Assembly: GCF_051414135.1 (NCBI RefSeq)
Contig: NZ_JBLKOA010000001.1
Location: 1,116,001 to 1,180,000 of the forward strand
From: Halovenus halobia
Lineage (GTDB): Archaea; Halobacteriota; Halobacteria; Halobacteriales; Haloarculaceae
DNA length: 64,000 nt
Reading direction: 5' to 3'
Part shown: piece by piece, positions 32,486 to 41,088 of the stretch
How positions within the stretch are numbered: position 1 is the stretch's first letter
How the letters are laid out: each line of letters opens with the position of its first letter
Notes under the pieces: generated by a model
What the model was told of the DNA's origin: nothing
The model's input: the letters and a program-made list of their open reading frames with translations, nothing else
The model's database searches: none
Translations under genes and position numbers: made by a program

Positions 32486-32776
32486 ATGCCAAACTCAAAT
32501 GGACCACAGCAGGGCACCCGGCACAAACTTCAGAACGACCCACGAGACCAGGGCACCTCCCCGCCACAGCAGGCCGTCGAGGAGTTCGACGCCGGCGACA
32601 CCGTGCACCTCTCGCTGGACCCGAGCGTCCAGGAAGGCCGGTTCCACCCGCGATTCAACGGCGAAGTCGGGACCGTCCTCGGCGAACAGGGCCAGGCTTA
32701 CAAAGTCGAAATCACCGACGGCGGCAAGGAAAAGACCGTCATCGCGAAGCCGGCTCACATCCGAGCCACGAGCTAA
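32486..32776 (+). CDS. rpl21e: Ribosomal protein L21e
   Basis: A 96-residue archaeal/eukaryotic large-subunit protein. The SH3-like barrel is recognisable from AGDTVHLSLDPSVQEGRFHPRFNGEVGTVLGEQGQAYKVEITDGGKEKTVIAKPAHIRA, where GRFHPRFNG and the Lys-rich ends contact rRNA. The N-terminus MPNSNGPQQGTRHKLQNDPRDQG fits the family's KxxxR start. A TATA-like GTTTTATAAC at 32450-32459 lies about 30 nt upstream. It stands alone, 6 nt from the convergent glmS gene. Confidence 0.97.
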   Translation: MPNSNGPQQGTRHKLQNDPRDQGTSPPQQAVEEFDAGDTVHLSLDPSVQEGRFHPRFNGEVGTVLGEQGQAYKVEITDGGKEKTVIAKPAHIRATS

Positions 32777-32782
32777 TCTGCC

Positions 32783-34609
32783 CTACTCGACAGTCACACT
32801 TTTTGCGAGATTTCGCGGTTTGTCGATCGGTCGGCCGAGGTTGTCGGCGACGTGATACGCAACTAACTGCAGTTGTACGTTCGTGAGCAGCGCCGCCGCC
32901 CGCGGGTTCGTCTCTGGAATTTCGAGCACGTGGTCCGCGTAGGTGGCCGCGTTGCTCTGGCCGTCAGTCACGGCAACGACCGGCGCGTCCCGGGCCTGTA
33001 CTTCTTTGATGTTACCGACAGTCTTGCGGGCAATGGGGCCGTCACCGACGACCAGCGCGAACACCGGCGTCTGGTCGGTGACCAGCGCCAGCGGGCCGTG
33101 TTTGAGTTCGCCTGCGGCGAACCCTTCGGCGTGCTCGTAGCTGATCTCTTTGAGCTTCAGTGCTCCTTCGAGCGCGACGGGGTACTGGTAGCGTCGGCCG
33201 ATGAAGAAAAACGACTCGGCGGTTGCGTACTCTTCGGCTACCTCGGCGGCTGTCGAGTTGTCGAGCACACTCTGCATATCGCCGGGTAGGTCCCGTAGTG
33301 CGGGGATGACCGACGAGCGGCGCTGGCTGTCCTCGACGGTGGCGAGCGTAAAGAGATTGAGCGCCGCGAGCTGACCAGCGAAGGTCTTGGTTGCTGCGAC
33401 CCCAATCTCCGGGCCAGAGCGGATGTACAGCGCGTGGTCACACTCCCGCGTGGCAGTCGACCCGACGGTGTTCGTCACGGTCAGTGTTTCCGCGCCGCGC
33501 TGTTTTGCCTCTCGGAGTGCCGAGAGGGTATCTGCTGTCTCGCCGCTCTGGGTAATTCCCACGACGAGGTCGTCGCCAATCGGCGGTGGTGAGCTGGCGT
33601 ACTCGCTGGCGAGATACGCCTGGGACGGGACGCCAGCTTGCTCGAACAGCTGGCTCCCGTACAGCGCGGCGTGATACGAGGTTCCGCAGGCGACAAACTG
33701 GATTCCTGACGGGTCGAGGTCGCCAATCGATTCCACGTCGACCGTGCTCGCAAGTTCGTCGACGCGGCCGCGGAGACACTGCCTGAGTGCCCGAGGCTGC
33801 TCGTTAATCTCTTTGAGCATGTAGTGGTCGTAGCCACTCTTGCCCGTCTCTTCAGGGTCCCACTCGATTGTCTCGACAGCCTTCTCGACAGGCTGGCCGT
33901 CAGCACCGGTCACGGTGAGACTGCCGTCCAGTCGGGCGAACTCACCGTCTTCGAGGTAGATCACTTGCGCGGTATACTTCCGGAATGCCGGGACATCGCT
34001 GGCGATGAAATAGGGGCCGTTGGCGAGGTTGGTGCTTCCGGTACCTTCCGCGTCGAGGCCGACACCAATCACCAGCGGCGAGTCGTTTCGCGCCGCAAAC
34101 AGTGCGTCAGTGCCGTCGACAATCGCGGCGATAGCGTAGCTTCCTTCGAGCTGTGAGACTGCTGTCCTGACTGCAGCCTCGGGGGCAGCGCCACTGGCCA
34201 GTTCGTCTTCGATCAGGTGAGGGACAACCTCGGTGTCGGTCTCGCTCTTGAAGGTGTGGCCCGCCGCTGTCAGGTCGTCGCGCAACTCTTGGTAGTTCTC
34301 GATGATGCCGTTGTGCACAACGGCAACCTCGCCCGTACAGTCCTGGTGTGGGTGAGCGTTCTCGTCGGTTGGGGGCCCGTGGGTACTCCAGCGAGTGTGT
34401 CCGATACCGACCGAGCCCGACAGTGACTGCTCAGCGAGCGCTGCGCGGAGCTGTTCAATTTCGCCGCTGGTCTTGCACACACCGAAGCTATCGCCACCGA
34501 GCGCGACCCCAGCGGAGTCGTAGCCGCGGTACTCCAGACTCTCGAGGCCGTGGACGAGCGTCTCGAGCGTCTCGTCGCCCCGGCCAACACAGCCGATAAT
34601 GCCACACAT
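32783..34609 (-). CDS. glmS: Glutamine:fructose-6-phosphate aminotransferase (isomerising)
   Basis: 608 residues. The N-terminal glutaminase domain begins MCGIIGCVG with the catalytic Cys2 and includes LEYRGYDSAGVAL, GHTRWSTHGPPTDENAHPH and VVHNGIIENYQELR. Two SIS sugar-isomerase domains follow (CGTSYHAALYGSQLFEQ, SQSGETADTLSALREAK, EGALKLKEISYEHAEGFAAGELKHGP), ending in the conserved DKPRNLAKSVTVE. It makes glucosamine-6-phosphate, the first step to UDP-GlcNAc for surface glycans. The start codon overlaps the stop of glmU (TAATG), so the two are translationally coupled. Confidence 0.97.
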   Translation of the reverse strand: MCGIIGCVGRGDETLETLVHGLESLEYRGYDSAGVALGGDSFGVCKTSGEIEQLRAALAEQSLSGSVGIGHTRWSTHGPPTDENAHPHQDCTGEVAVVHNGIIENYQELRDDLTAAGHTFKSETDTEVVPHLIEDELASGAAPEAAVRTAVSQLEGSYAIAAIVDGTDALFAARNDSPLVIGVGLDAEGTGSTNLANGPYFIASDVPAFRKYTAQVIYLEDGEFARLDGSLTVTGADGQPVEKAVETIEWDPEETGKSGYDHYMLKEINEQPRALRQCLRGRVDELASTVDVESIGDLDPSGIQFVACGTSYHAALYGSQLFEQAGVPSQAYLASEYASSPPPIGDDLVVGITQSGETADTLSALREAKQRGAETLTVTNTVGSTATRECDHALYIRSGPEIGVAATKTFAGQLAALNLFTLATVEDSQRRSSVIPALRDLPGDMQSVLDNSTAAEVAEEYATAESFFFIGRRYQYPVALEGALKLKEISYEHAEGFAAGELKHGPLALVTDQTPVFALVVGDGPIARKTVGNIKEVQARDAPVVAVTDGQSNAATYADHVLEIPETNPRAAALLTNVQLQLVAYHVADNLGRPIDKPRNLAKSVTVE

Positions 34610-35802
34610 TACCGAACCACCTCCGCGCCGATTGGAATGTGGCCCCGGACGTGTGCACCCGTTCGGATTTTCGCTTTTGTTCCGACGAGGGCACCAGTCT
34701 CGAAGGAGACGCCGCCGGCGACTTTGACACGGTCTGCGAGCACAGCACCGAGATGTTGCTCTTCGTGGACCTGGTTCCCGACGCGGACATCGCCTGTGCC
34801 GCCGGGAATAACTGTGCCAGCACCGAGGTGTGTATCTTGACCAAGCACAGAATCGATGACCGTCGACCCGTGGCCGACACGACTGTCTTCGTCGAGGACT
34901 GACCGCTCGACGGTTGCGTTCGGGCCGATAGTGACGTTGCGTGAGAGTGCAACATTTGGGCCGACAACGGCACCGGCGGCAATCTCACAGTCTGGACCGA
35001 CTACCACCGGCGACTGCAGCGTTGCGTCCTCGTGGATACTGACGTCGTCGTCTACCCACACGCCCGGCTTGGTCTCTGGTTCACTCGTCTGTCCACGGCT
35101 GAGCACCTCCTGTGCGACCGAAAGCAGGTCCCACGGATAGGTTGCGTCGACCCAGAGCCCGTCGATTGGCACGCCGGTCACATCCCGACGCTCCACGAGT
35201 CGCTGAATCGTATCTGTCAGCGCCAGTTCGCCGGACTGTCTGGTGGTGGCGCTAATCTCGTCGAAAATGCTCTCTTCAAAGGCGTAGATGCCAGCATTGA
35301 TCAGTCCATGGCCCTGTGTCTCTGGCTTCTCAACTAACTCGGCCACTTCGTCGCCATCGAGCGACACGACGCCGTACCGACTGGCTTCGTCACGTTCGAT
35401 CACCGCCATCGCAGCGGGCCGGTCAGAGTCAGCGAACGCAGTCTCGACGGCCTCGATTGCGGCCGGTTCGATGAGGCGGTCACCGTTGACAACCAGCATC
35501 GGCTCGGTGATTTCCGACTCTGCCTGGAGCAATGCGTGACCGCTGCCTAACTGTTTGTCCTGAACGACGTATTCGACAGGCGTGTCGCGGTAGCTCGGGC
35601 CGACGTAGCTCTGGACTCGTTCGCGGCGGTAGCCGACGACGAGGACAATTCGTTCGATTCCCGCGTCGACGAGTGCGTCGAGAACGTGTTCCAGTATCGG
35701 GCGATTTGCCGCCGGAAGCATCGGTTTGGGCCGGTTCTGGGTTAACGGTTGCAGCCGCGTTCCTTTTCCGGCCGCGAGGACGACTGCTGTCCGGGTATGC
35801 AT
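34609..35802 (-). CDS. glmU: Bifunctional sugar-1-phosphate nucleotidylyltransferase/acetyltransferase (GlmU-like)
   Basis: 397 residues from the ATG at 35802. The N-terminal nucleotidyltransferase domain has AVVLAAGKGTRLQPLTQNRPKPMLP, VEYVVQDKQLGSGHALL, VVNGD and NAGIYAFEES. The C-terminal left-handed beta-helix is of acyltransferase type, with hexapeptide repeats (VVVGPDCEIAAGAVVGPNVALSRNVTIGPNATV, DSRVGHGSTVIDSVLGQDTHLGAGTVIP). It should convert glucosamine-1-phosphate to UDP-GlcNAc by acetylation and uridylylation. It directly precedes glmS on the minus strand; the phosphomutase GlmM is not in the window. The domain order (transferase first) is that of archaeal and bacterial GlmU. Confidence 0.9.
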   Translation of the reverse strand: MHTRTAVVLAAGKGTRLQPLTQNRPKPMLPAANRPILEHVLDALVDAGIERIVLVVGYRRERVQSYVGPSYRDTPVEYVVQDKQLGSGHALLQAESEITEPMLVVNGDRLIEPAAIEAVETAFADSDRPAAMAVIERDEASRYGVVSLDGDEVAELVEKPETQGHGLINAGIYAFEESIFDEISATTRQSGELALTDTIQRLVERRDVTGVPIDGLWVDATYPWDLLSVAQEVLSRGQTSEPETKPGVWVDDDVSIHEDATLQSPVVVGPDCEIAAGAVVGPNVALSRNVTIGPNATVERSVLDEDSRVGHGSTVIDSVLGQDTHLGAGTVIPGGTGDVRVGNQVHEEQHLGAVLADRVKVAGGVSFETGALVGTKAKIRTGAHVRGHIPIGAEVVR

Positions 35803-35928
35803 ATGCAAACAGTGAGACGCCATCGGGCTTGTACCTTTGGACCTGTTTCATGACGACTTCACCCAGCCCGGCCGCCAAGTCGCTTCGAACTGGTCAGTTT
35901 CTCGTGAAAACCCTGCCTGAGTCTGTGT

Positions 35929-36999
35929 TTACAGCGGCTCTTCGCCTTCGATAATTCGGAGCGCACGGTCTGCGAGTTCTGGGACTTGCTGTTCCATGCG
36001 TGGATACATCGGGTCGTCAGAGTTGCCTTCGAGATACCGCCGGAAGAACATCTCACCGAGACCCGCGAGTTTGTACACCGCGAGCGCGCGATAGAACCGC
36101 TCGTGGACGAACTCGTAGCCAGTCTGGTCTTCCCACCGCTCGACGAGTTCCGTTCGACTCGGGTAGTCGGGGTGTGTCATGAACGTGCTGACAAACTCCT
36201 CGCGGTCGGTCGTCTGGTCGCTCTGCTCGCGCCAATAGGAGAGCATCCAGCCCAGGTCTGCCCGTGGGTCACCGAGCGTGGACATCTCCCAGTCGAAGAC
36301 CGCAATCAGGTCGACTGGCGACTCGGAACTGAACATCACGTTGTCGAGTTTGAAGTCGCCGTGGACCAGCGTCTGTGGGTGCTCCTCGGGACAGTTCTCC
36401 TGAAGCCAGTCGCCAACTTCTCTGAGGACGGGCACCTCCCGCTCGTCGGTGGTTACCTCGAAGGCCCACGAGAGCTGTTTGCCCCAGCGGTCGACCTGTC
36501 GTTGCGTGTATCCCTCCGGCCGACCAAACTCGCACAGTCCAACAGCTTCGTAGTCGAGTTCGTGAATCGAGGCCAGCGTGTCGACGAGTTCGGTCCCGAC
36601 TCGGTGCCGGTCGTCTTCGTTGGCGAACGTCTCAGGTTCTGCGTCGCGCAGTACTTCCCCCCGAAGCCGGTCCATCACATAGAAATCACTGCCGATGATG
36701 CTGTGGTCGTCCGTGGCGGCGACTGTTGGCGGGACGGGTACGTCCGTCTCCTGCAAGGCGTCGATGACCTTGTACTCTCGGAGCACATCGTGGGCCGTAT
36801 CCGCAGTCTCGCCGGGCGGCGGCCGCCGGATGACGAGCTCTCTGCCCCCCCATTCGACGAACAGCGTCTCGTTCGAGTGCCCCTCTTCGTGGCGGTAAAC
36901 GTCGTAGTCCTCCGTCGGCCCGAGCTTGTCGGTCAAAAACTCGGCCAGTGCGTCGACATCGACCAGTCGGTCGAAGTAATCTGTGTCCTCTGCTGTCAT
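35929..36999 (-). CDS. Aminoglycoside-phosphotransferase-fold kinase (ACAD10/11-like)
   Basis: 356 residues. The APH-kinase pattern is clear. The glycine-rich/ATP region reads RHEEGHSNETLFVEWGGRELVIRRPPPG, the catalytic loop is TLVHGDFKLDN, and the metal-binding motif VFDWEMSTLGDPRADLGWML lies downstream. Other segments are PVPPTVAATDDHSIIGSDFYVMDRLRGEV and HERFYRALAVYKLAGLGEMF. Close relatives in vertebrates (ACAD10/11 N-terminal part) phosphorylate hydroxy-fatty-acyl-CoA; in prokaryotes they often sit near acyl-CoA dehydrogenases. No such neighbour is adjacent here, so the substrate is unknown. Fatty-acyl-CoA genes do occur elsewhere in the window. Confidence 0.85.
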   Translation of the reverse strand: MTAEDTDYFDRLVDVDALAEFLTDKLGPTEDYDVYRHEEGHSNETLFVEWGGRELVIRRPPPGETADTAHDVLREYKVIDALQETDVPVPPTVAATDDHSIIGSDFYVMDRLRGEVLRDAEPETFANEDDRHRVGTELVDTLASIHELDYEAVGLCEFGRPEGYTQRQVDRWGKQLSWAFEVTTDEREVPVLREVGDWLQENCPEEHPQTLVHGDFKLDNVMFSSESPVDLIAVFDWEMSTLGDPRADLGWMLSYWREQSDQTTDREEFVSTFMTHPDYPSRTELVERWEDQTGYEFVHERFYRALAVYKLAGLGEMFFRRYLEGNSDDPMYPRMEQQVPELADRALRIIEGEEPL

Positions 37000-37048
37000 C
37001 GTCTTCCCTATCGAGGCCCCCGTACGAAAAACTGCGGGTGCGCGGCCG

Positions 37049-37825
37049 CTACGCTGTCACTCGCTCGACAGTATCGCCGACGACCAGCGGCTTCGACCGC
37101 TCGGCCTCGGGAATCTGGCTGATGAGCATCAGCGTATAGAAGTGCTCGAACGCCGACTCGTCGGCGAAGTCGGGGAAGGTCTCACGGCGCTTCTCGATGA
37201 ATCGCTGTCGGAACTGCTCGAGTGGTTCGCCGGTGTCGGGGTCTCGCTGTGGGACGACACAGCGCGCACACGGCGTGACACCCTCGAATTGGACGCTCCC
37301 AACGGTGAATGCGGGGGCGTCCTCGCCGACGAAGCGGTCTTCCCAGAATGGTTCGACGCCAGACACCTCGACGTTCGCTCGCAATCGTCGCCGTGCTCCC
37401 GCTACAGAGAGGTCCTCGAACCACGACGCCACCGCCTCGAGCGTTGCCGTGCTGATGACCGACGGGCCCATCCGTCGCCGGTCGACGTAGCCGAGGTCGG
37501 TGTTTCGCCGAAGTCGCAGCTCCATCCCGAAGTACTCGCTGAACCACTCCTGTGCGCGCTGTTGCTCGGCCTCGTCTCCCAGCGCGAAGGACAACTCCGA
37601 ACCGTTCGGTGCGCTCACGTGGAGCGCTCTGGTTTCCGGCTCGAAGACTGTCGAGAGTTCGTGGAACTTCTCGCTGTCTTTCGCGTTGATTATCTCTCCG
37701 TCCTCGAACAGTGCGAACTCCCGGTCGTAGGCGAGGGTGCCACCCTCGGTTATCTCCGCGCGGTCGAGACTAATTCCGTCGAGTCCCTTGACGGGGTAGA
37801 CACGAATCTCTTCTAGTGCAGCCAT
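37049..37825 (-). CDS. MOSC-domain protein
   Basis: 258 residues with an N-terminal beta-barrel (MAALEEIRVYPVKGLDGISLDRAEITEGGTLAYDREFALF) and a C-terminal MOSC domain. The domain carries the conserved cysteine-containing segment FEGVTPCARCVVPQRDPDTGEP. These match the MOCS3/mARC-like family that handles sulfur or molybdenum-cofactor intermediates. The usual terminal cofactor-binding motif is not fully recognisable, so activity is uncertain. It lies between two genes on the same strand, with gaps of 49 and 51 nt, and is probably its own transcription unit. Confidence 0.85.
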   Translation of the reverse strand: MAALEEIRVYPVKGLDGISLDRAEITEGGTLAYDREFALFEDGEIINAKDSEKFHELSTVFEPETRALHVSAPNGSELSFALGDEAEQQRAQEWFSEYFGMELRLRRNTDLGYVDRRRMGPSVISTATLEAVASWFEDLSVAGARRRLRANVEVSGVEPFWEDRFVGEDAPAFTVGSVQFEGVTPCARCVVPQRDPDTGEPLEQFRQRFIEKRRETFPDFADESAFEHFYTLMLISQIPEAERSKPLVVGDTVERVTA

Positions 37826-37876
37826 TATCTGCGTTCGGGGACCAGCCGTAGATAATCGTTGGGACCGATTGGATAC

Positions 37877-38647
37877 TCACAATGGCGACAGGCGACCGGT
37901 CCATAGCTGCCAACTTCCGTCTGCGAGGACAACGGTACACGGAAATGCCATCTTCTCAGTGCCGTTGTCGTAGTACTTTGCGATGTCCTCTTGGTCGTCT
38001 CTGAGCACGTCGACTGATACCGAAGCGAACGCGACGACGCGCCTGTATTCGTCGATTGTCTCCACAGCGCTCCCTTCGATCCCCAGCCGGAGTTTTTCCT
38101 GTGATTCCCGGGTGACGTCGGTTATGTGAAAGATTTCGACAGTGTTTCGGAATGTCGGGTCGAGCGTTTCCCACCGTTCCAGTCTCTCTCGTTGCCTGAG
38201 ATATCCCTCGTAGCTGTCGAAGTCCGCGTCCTCTTCGATCTGTTTCATCAGCGGCGCGTCATCGTGATACAGGTTGGCGATTCTCGCCCAGTCGTTCGCA
38301 GCTATCGAGTTGACGTAGGACTTCACGACCTGGTTCCCCTCGCCGCCGTCCTGGAGATACCACCAGCCAGCGCCGCTAGCACCGAGGACAGCAAGGGATG
38401 CACCGGCCCCGCCGAGTAGTGCTCGGCGGCTGAGTCTCACCCCGTCAGTCTCTGGCGACTCTTCGGCTGCAGGCTGGTCGGGGCGTTCACCGTTGGATAT
38501 CTTGTCCGGTTCGTCGGCTGCTGGCGGTGTCTCAGCACCGTTTTCTGGGGTAGTGCGCGCTGGGTCGGGGAGGGCCTCGAAGGACTGCCCGCAGTTTGGA
38601 CACTTCGGGCTGTCGGCTGGGGAGCCACAGTGGGGACACTGTAGCAT
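37877..38647 (-). CDS. Zinc-ribbon membrane protein with NTF2-like C-terminal part
   Basis: 256 residues. Residues 1-20 form a zinc ribbon (MLQCPHCGSPADSPKCPNCGQSF) with two CxxC pairs. A Pro/Glu-rich linker of about 60 residues leads to an RLSRRALLGGAGASLAVLGASGAGWWYL segment that is twin-arginine-like and hydrophobic, most likely one internal membrane span. The remainder (VVKSYVNSIAANDWARIANLYHDDAPLM, and later DDQEDIAKYYDNGTEKMAFPCTVVLADGSWQLW) has the pattern of SnoaL/NTF2-like domains. The zinc ribbon would be on one side and the NTF2-like domain on the other. No function is assigned. Confidence 0.75.
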   Translation of the reverse strand: MLQCPHCGSPADSPKCPNCGQSFEALPDPARTTPENGAETPPAADEPDKISNGERPDQPAAEESPETDGVRLSRRALLGGAGASLAVLGASGAGWWYLQDGGEGNQVVKSYVNSIAANDWARIANLYHDDAPLMKQIEEDADFDSYEGYLRQRERLERWETLDPTFRNTVEIFHITDVTRESQEKLRLGIEGSAVETIDEYRRVVAFASVSVDVLRDDQEDIAKYYDNGTEKMAFPCTVVLADGSWQLWTGRLSPL

Positions 38648-38717
38648 TCCTTCTGAACTCGTTCAGGCGGCGAAATAAACGTATTGGCTCAGTTTCTCAC
38701 GACCAAGTCTCTGGCAC

Positions 38718-39713
38718 TCAGAACGGCGCTCCCTGTGTCTCTTCGGGGGCGCTCGCTACCCCATCCTCAGCTTTGCCGATTAGTACGCGGAACTCGCCGG
38801 GCTGTTCTTTTTTGTACTCCCAGTAGAATTCCGGGCCAGCCTCGGCCTCGAACTGGTGGTACAGTGGTTTTGGGTCGTGGTCGTTGACCAGCACGAAACC
38901 GGTTTGCTCGTCGAGTTCGTCGTACGCCTCGAAGATCTGTTCGTGGCGCTGTGCCGGCGGCAGGTCGCGGACATCGAGTTCGCGTGCCACCTCGATGTCA
39001 GGAGAGTCCTCGCCGCCTTTCGTGATCTGGACGCGGCACATGTTCGGCTCCGTTTCAACAACCTCCCAGCTGAAGGAGTCGCCGTACTGTTCGTCGAACT
39101 CCCCTTTCAGTGGTCGGGGCTCGTGTGGAGCGACGATTTCCATCACTTCACCCTCGGGCAGCATACCATACCGGTGGTGAATTGTCGGGTGGCGCTCGGG
39201 CTTTGGAATCTCTCGGACGTCGAATTTCGTATACACGTCGCTGTCAGTCTCATCACCGACGGCCGTTTTGGTGATTTCGACGCGCCAGCCCTCCTCGCCG
39301 CCGCGGCTGTTGTACTCCCAGTCGACCACGTCGCCGTATATTGACCGCAGTTCGTGATACAACGGCTTGGGGTCGTGGTCGTTGACCAGTACGAAGCCGC
39401 TATCCGGCGTCAATGCGTCGAAGGCTTCAGTCAGCACCGTGTGCCGGCGTTGTGGTGGGATCGACCGGACATCAAAATCAGGGCGTGATTCGTCCATCTC
39501 GCCGGCCGTTTCAACAGTGACCTGCCAGTCGCTTCCATCGGTGTCGACCTCCCACCGTAACTGCTGGCGATGTTCAATTTCGTACCGTCGAAGACTGATT
39601 GTTGGGTCTTCGTCGGCCAGAATGGTGAGTCCTGAAGACGCCTGAACTGCGTCGACAATCTGTTCGTAGTACGCATCGACGGACTCGTCTTGGAGGTCCA
39701 GTTCCGGGTACAT
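38718..39713 (-). CDS. Protein with three DUF2249 repeats
   Basis: 331 residues from the ATG at 39713. Three tandem DUF2249 units are clear. They start at DFDVRSIPPQRRHTVLTEAFDAL, KFDVREIPKPERHPTIHHRYGML and ELDVRDLPPAQRHEQIFEAYDEL, each ending in a DHDPKPLYHEL/EW-type segment and a RVEITK-like strand. A further degenerate unit may make up the N-terminus. The middle unit has HEPRPLKGEF in place of HDPKPLYHE, so it may have lost its ligand. The family is related to TusA/SirA-like folds and is often linked to respiratory or denitrification enzymes; none is adjacent. It is divergent from rpa1. Confidence 0.85.
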   Translation of the reverse strand: MYPELDLQDESVDAYYEQIVDAVQASSGLTILADEDPTISLRRYEIEHRQQLRWEVDTDGSDWQVTVETAGEMDESRPDFDVRSIPPQRRHTVLTEAFDALTPDSGFVLVNDHDPKPLYHELRSIYGDVVDWEYNSRGGEEGWRVEITKTAVGDETDSDVYTKFDVREIPKPERHPTIHHRYGMLPEGEVMEIVAPHEPRPLKGEFDEQYGDSFSWEVVETEPNMCRVQITKGGEDSPDIEVARELDVRDLPPAQRHEQIFEAYDELDEQTGFVLVNDHDPKPLYHQFEAEAGPEFYWEYKKEQPGEFRVLIGKAEDGVASAPEETQGAPF

Positions 39714-39813
39714 ATTCTCACACAGCAGACCAGCTACCGAAACCTCTGTCCCGATTATGTTCGGTCCTGGGGGAGGACGAACGATTTTAGGAGTGGGGGC
39801 CGAACCGGGAGAT
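39714..39813. promoter_or_regulatory. Divergent promoter between DUF2249 gene and rpa operon
   Basis: On the plus strand ACGATTTTAGGAG at 39781-39793 is the TATA-like box of the rpa operon, about 25 nt before the ATG at 39814 (leaderless). The DUF2249 promoter lies at the left end on the minus strand. The two start codons are 100 nt apart. Confidence 0.5.
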
Positions 39814-41088
39814 ATGGAGCTCGAAGCACATGCCGAGGAACTCGCCTCCGACCTCGGCGTTGACAAAGAGGAGGTCAGAGACGATCTCGACAACCTGCTG
39901 TCCTACAGCGTTCCGGTCGAAGAAGCCAAACAGAGTCTTCGCCGGAAGTACGGCGATGGCAGCGACAGCAGCGCAAGCGGAGTCACCACGAAAACCATCG
40001 AGGAGATTTCGACTGGCGACAGCAACGTCTCCGTGACGGTCCGCGTCCTGACCAGAGGGAAACGCTCGATTCAGTACAACGACGAGGAACACGTCATTCT
40101 CGAAGGCGAAGTGGCCGACGAGACGGGGAAAATCTCCTACACCTCGTGGGAGGAGTTCGGGTTCGAGGCCGGCGACACGCTCACAATCGGCAACGCTGGC
40201 GTCCGCGAGTGGGACGACAAACCCGAACTGAACCTCGGAGAGTCGACGACAGTCGAACGTGACGACTCGACGCTCGAAGTCCCCTTCGACGTGGGCGGTG
40301 AGGTGACGCTGGCGGAACTCACGCCGGGCGACCGCGGTATCACTGTCGAAGCAGAAATTCTCGACTCCGAGTCGAAAACCATCGACGGCCGCGACGGTGA
40401 GACAGAGATTCTGAGTGGCGAACTTGCCGACGAGACGGGGAAACTTCCCTTCACTGACTGGGAACCACGAAATGAGGTGGCGGCCGGCGAGACCATTCGG
40501 ATCGAAGACGCCTTCGTTCGGGAGTTCCGCGGTGTCCCCTCGGTCAACATCTCAGAGTTCTCGACGGTCACGTCGCTGTCGCGCGATATCGAAATTTCCG
40601 AGACAGCACCTCGGCACTCGATTCGAGAGGCTATCGAGAGCGGTGGGCTCTACGACGTGGAACTGGTCGGCAACGTCGTCGAAATTCGCGATGGCTCCGG
40701 CCTCATCGAGCGCTGCCCGCAGTGTGGCCGCGTCACTCAAAACGGGGAGTGTCGCAGCCACGGCGCAGTCGAGGGCGAAGATGACCTTCGCACGAAAGCA
40801 ATCCTCGACGATGGCACTGGCACCGTGACGGTCATCCTCGACGACGACCTGACTGCGGAGGTATACGGCGGTGGACTTGAGGCGGCGAAAGAGCACGCCC
40901 GCGACGCGATGGACCGCGAGGTTGTTGCTGACCAGATTGCGGATGGCGTCGTCGGCCGTGAGTACCGCGTCCGGGGGTCGCTGACCGTCGACGACTTCGG
41001 AGCGAACCTCGAAGCCGCGGAGTTTGTCGAACACGCTGGGGACCCAGCTGAACGTGCTCGTCGCTTGCTCTCGGAGGTCAAGTCATGA
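39814..41088 (+). CDS. rpa1: Replication protein A large subunit (RPA1-type)
   Basis: 424 residues from the ATG at 39814. It contains an N-terminal helical region, two recognisable OB folds (KTIEEISTGDSNVSVTVRVLTRGKRSIQYNDEEH and VTLAELTPGDRGITVEAEILDSESKTIDGRDGE), and a third OB fold split by a zinc-finger motif CPQCGRVTQNGECRSHG (first Cys about 301). It binds single-stranded DNA in replication, recombination and repair. Its stop overlaps the start of the rpap gene (ATGA). In Haloferax the same three-gene order (rpa, rpap, rpe) is known. The unit ends in the calcineurin-like phosphoesterase at 42770. Confidence 0.93.
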   Translation: MELEAHAEELASDLGVDKEEVRDDLDNLLSYSVPVEEAKQSLRRKYGDGSDSSASGVTTKTIEEISTGDSNVSVTVRVLTRGKRSIQYNDEEHVILEGEVADETGKISYTSWEEFGFEAGDTLTIGNAGVREWDDKPELNLGESTTVERDDSTLEVPFDVGGEVTLAELTPGDRGITVEAEILDSESKTIDGRDGETEILSGELADETGKLPFTDWEPRNEVAAGETIRIEDAFVREFRGVPSVNISEFSTVTSLSRDIEISETAPRHSIREAIESGGLYDVELVGNVVEIRDGSGLIERCPQCGRVTQNGECRSHGAVEGEDDLRTKAILDDGTGTVTVILDDDLTAEVYGGGLEAAKEHARDAMDREVVADQIADGVVGREYRVRGSLTVDDFGANLEAAEFVEHAGDPAERARRLLSEVKS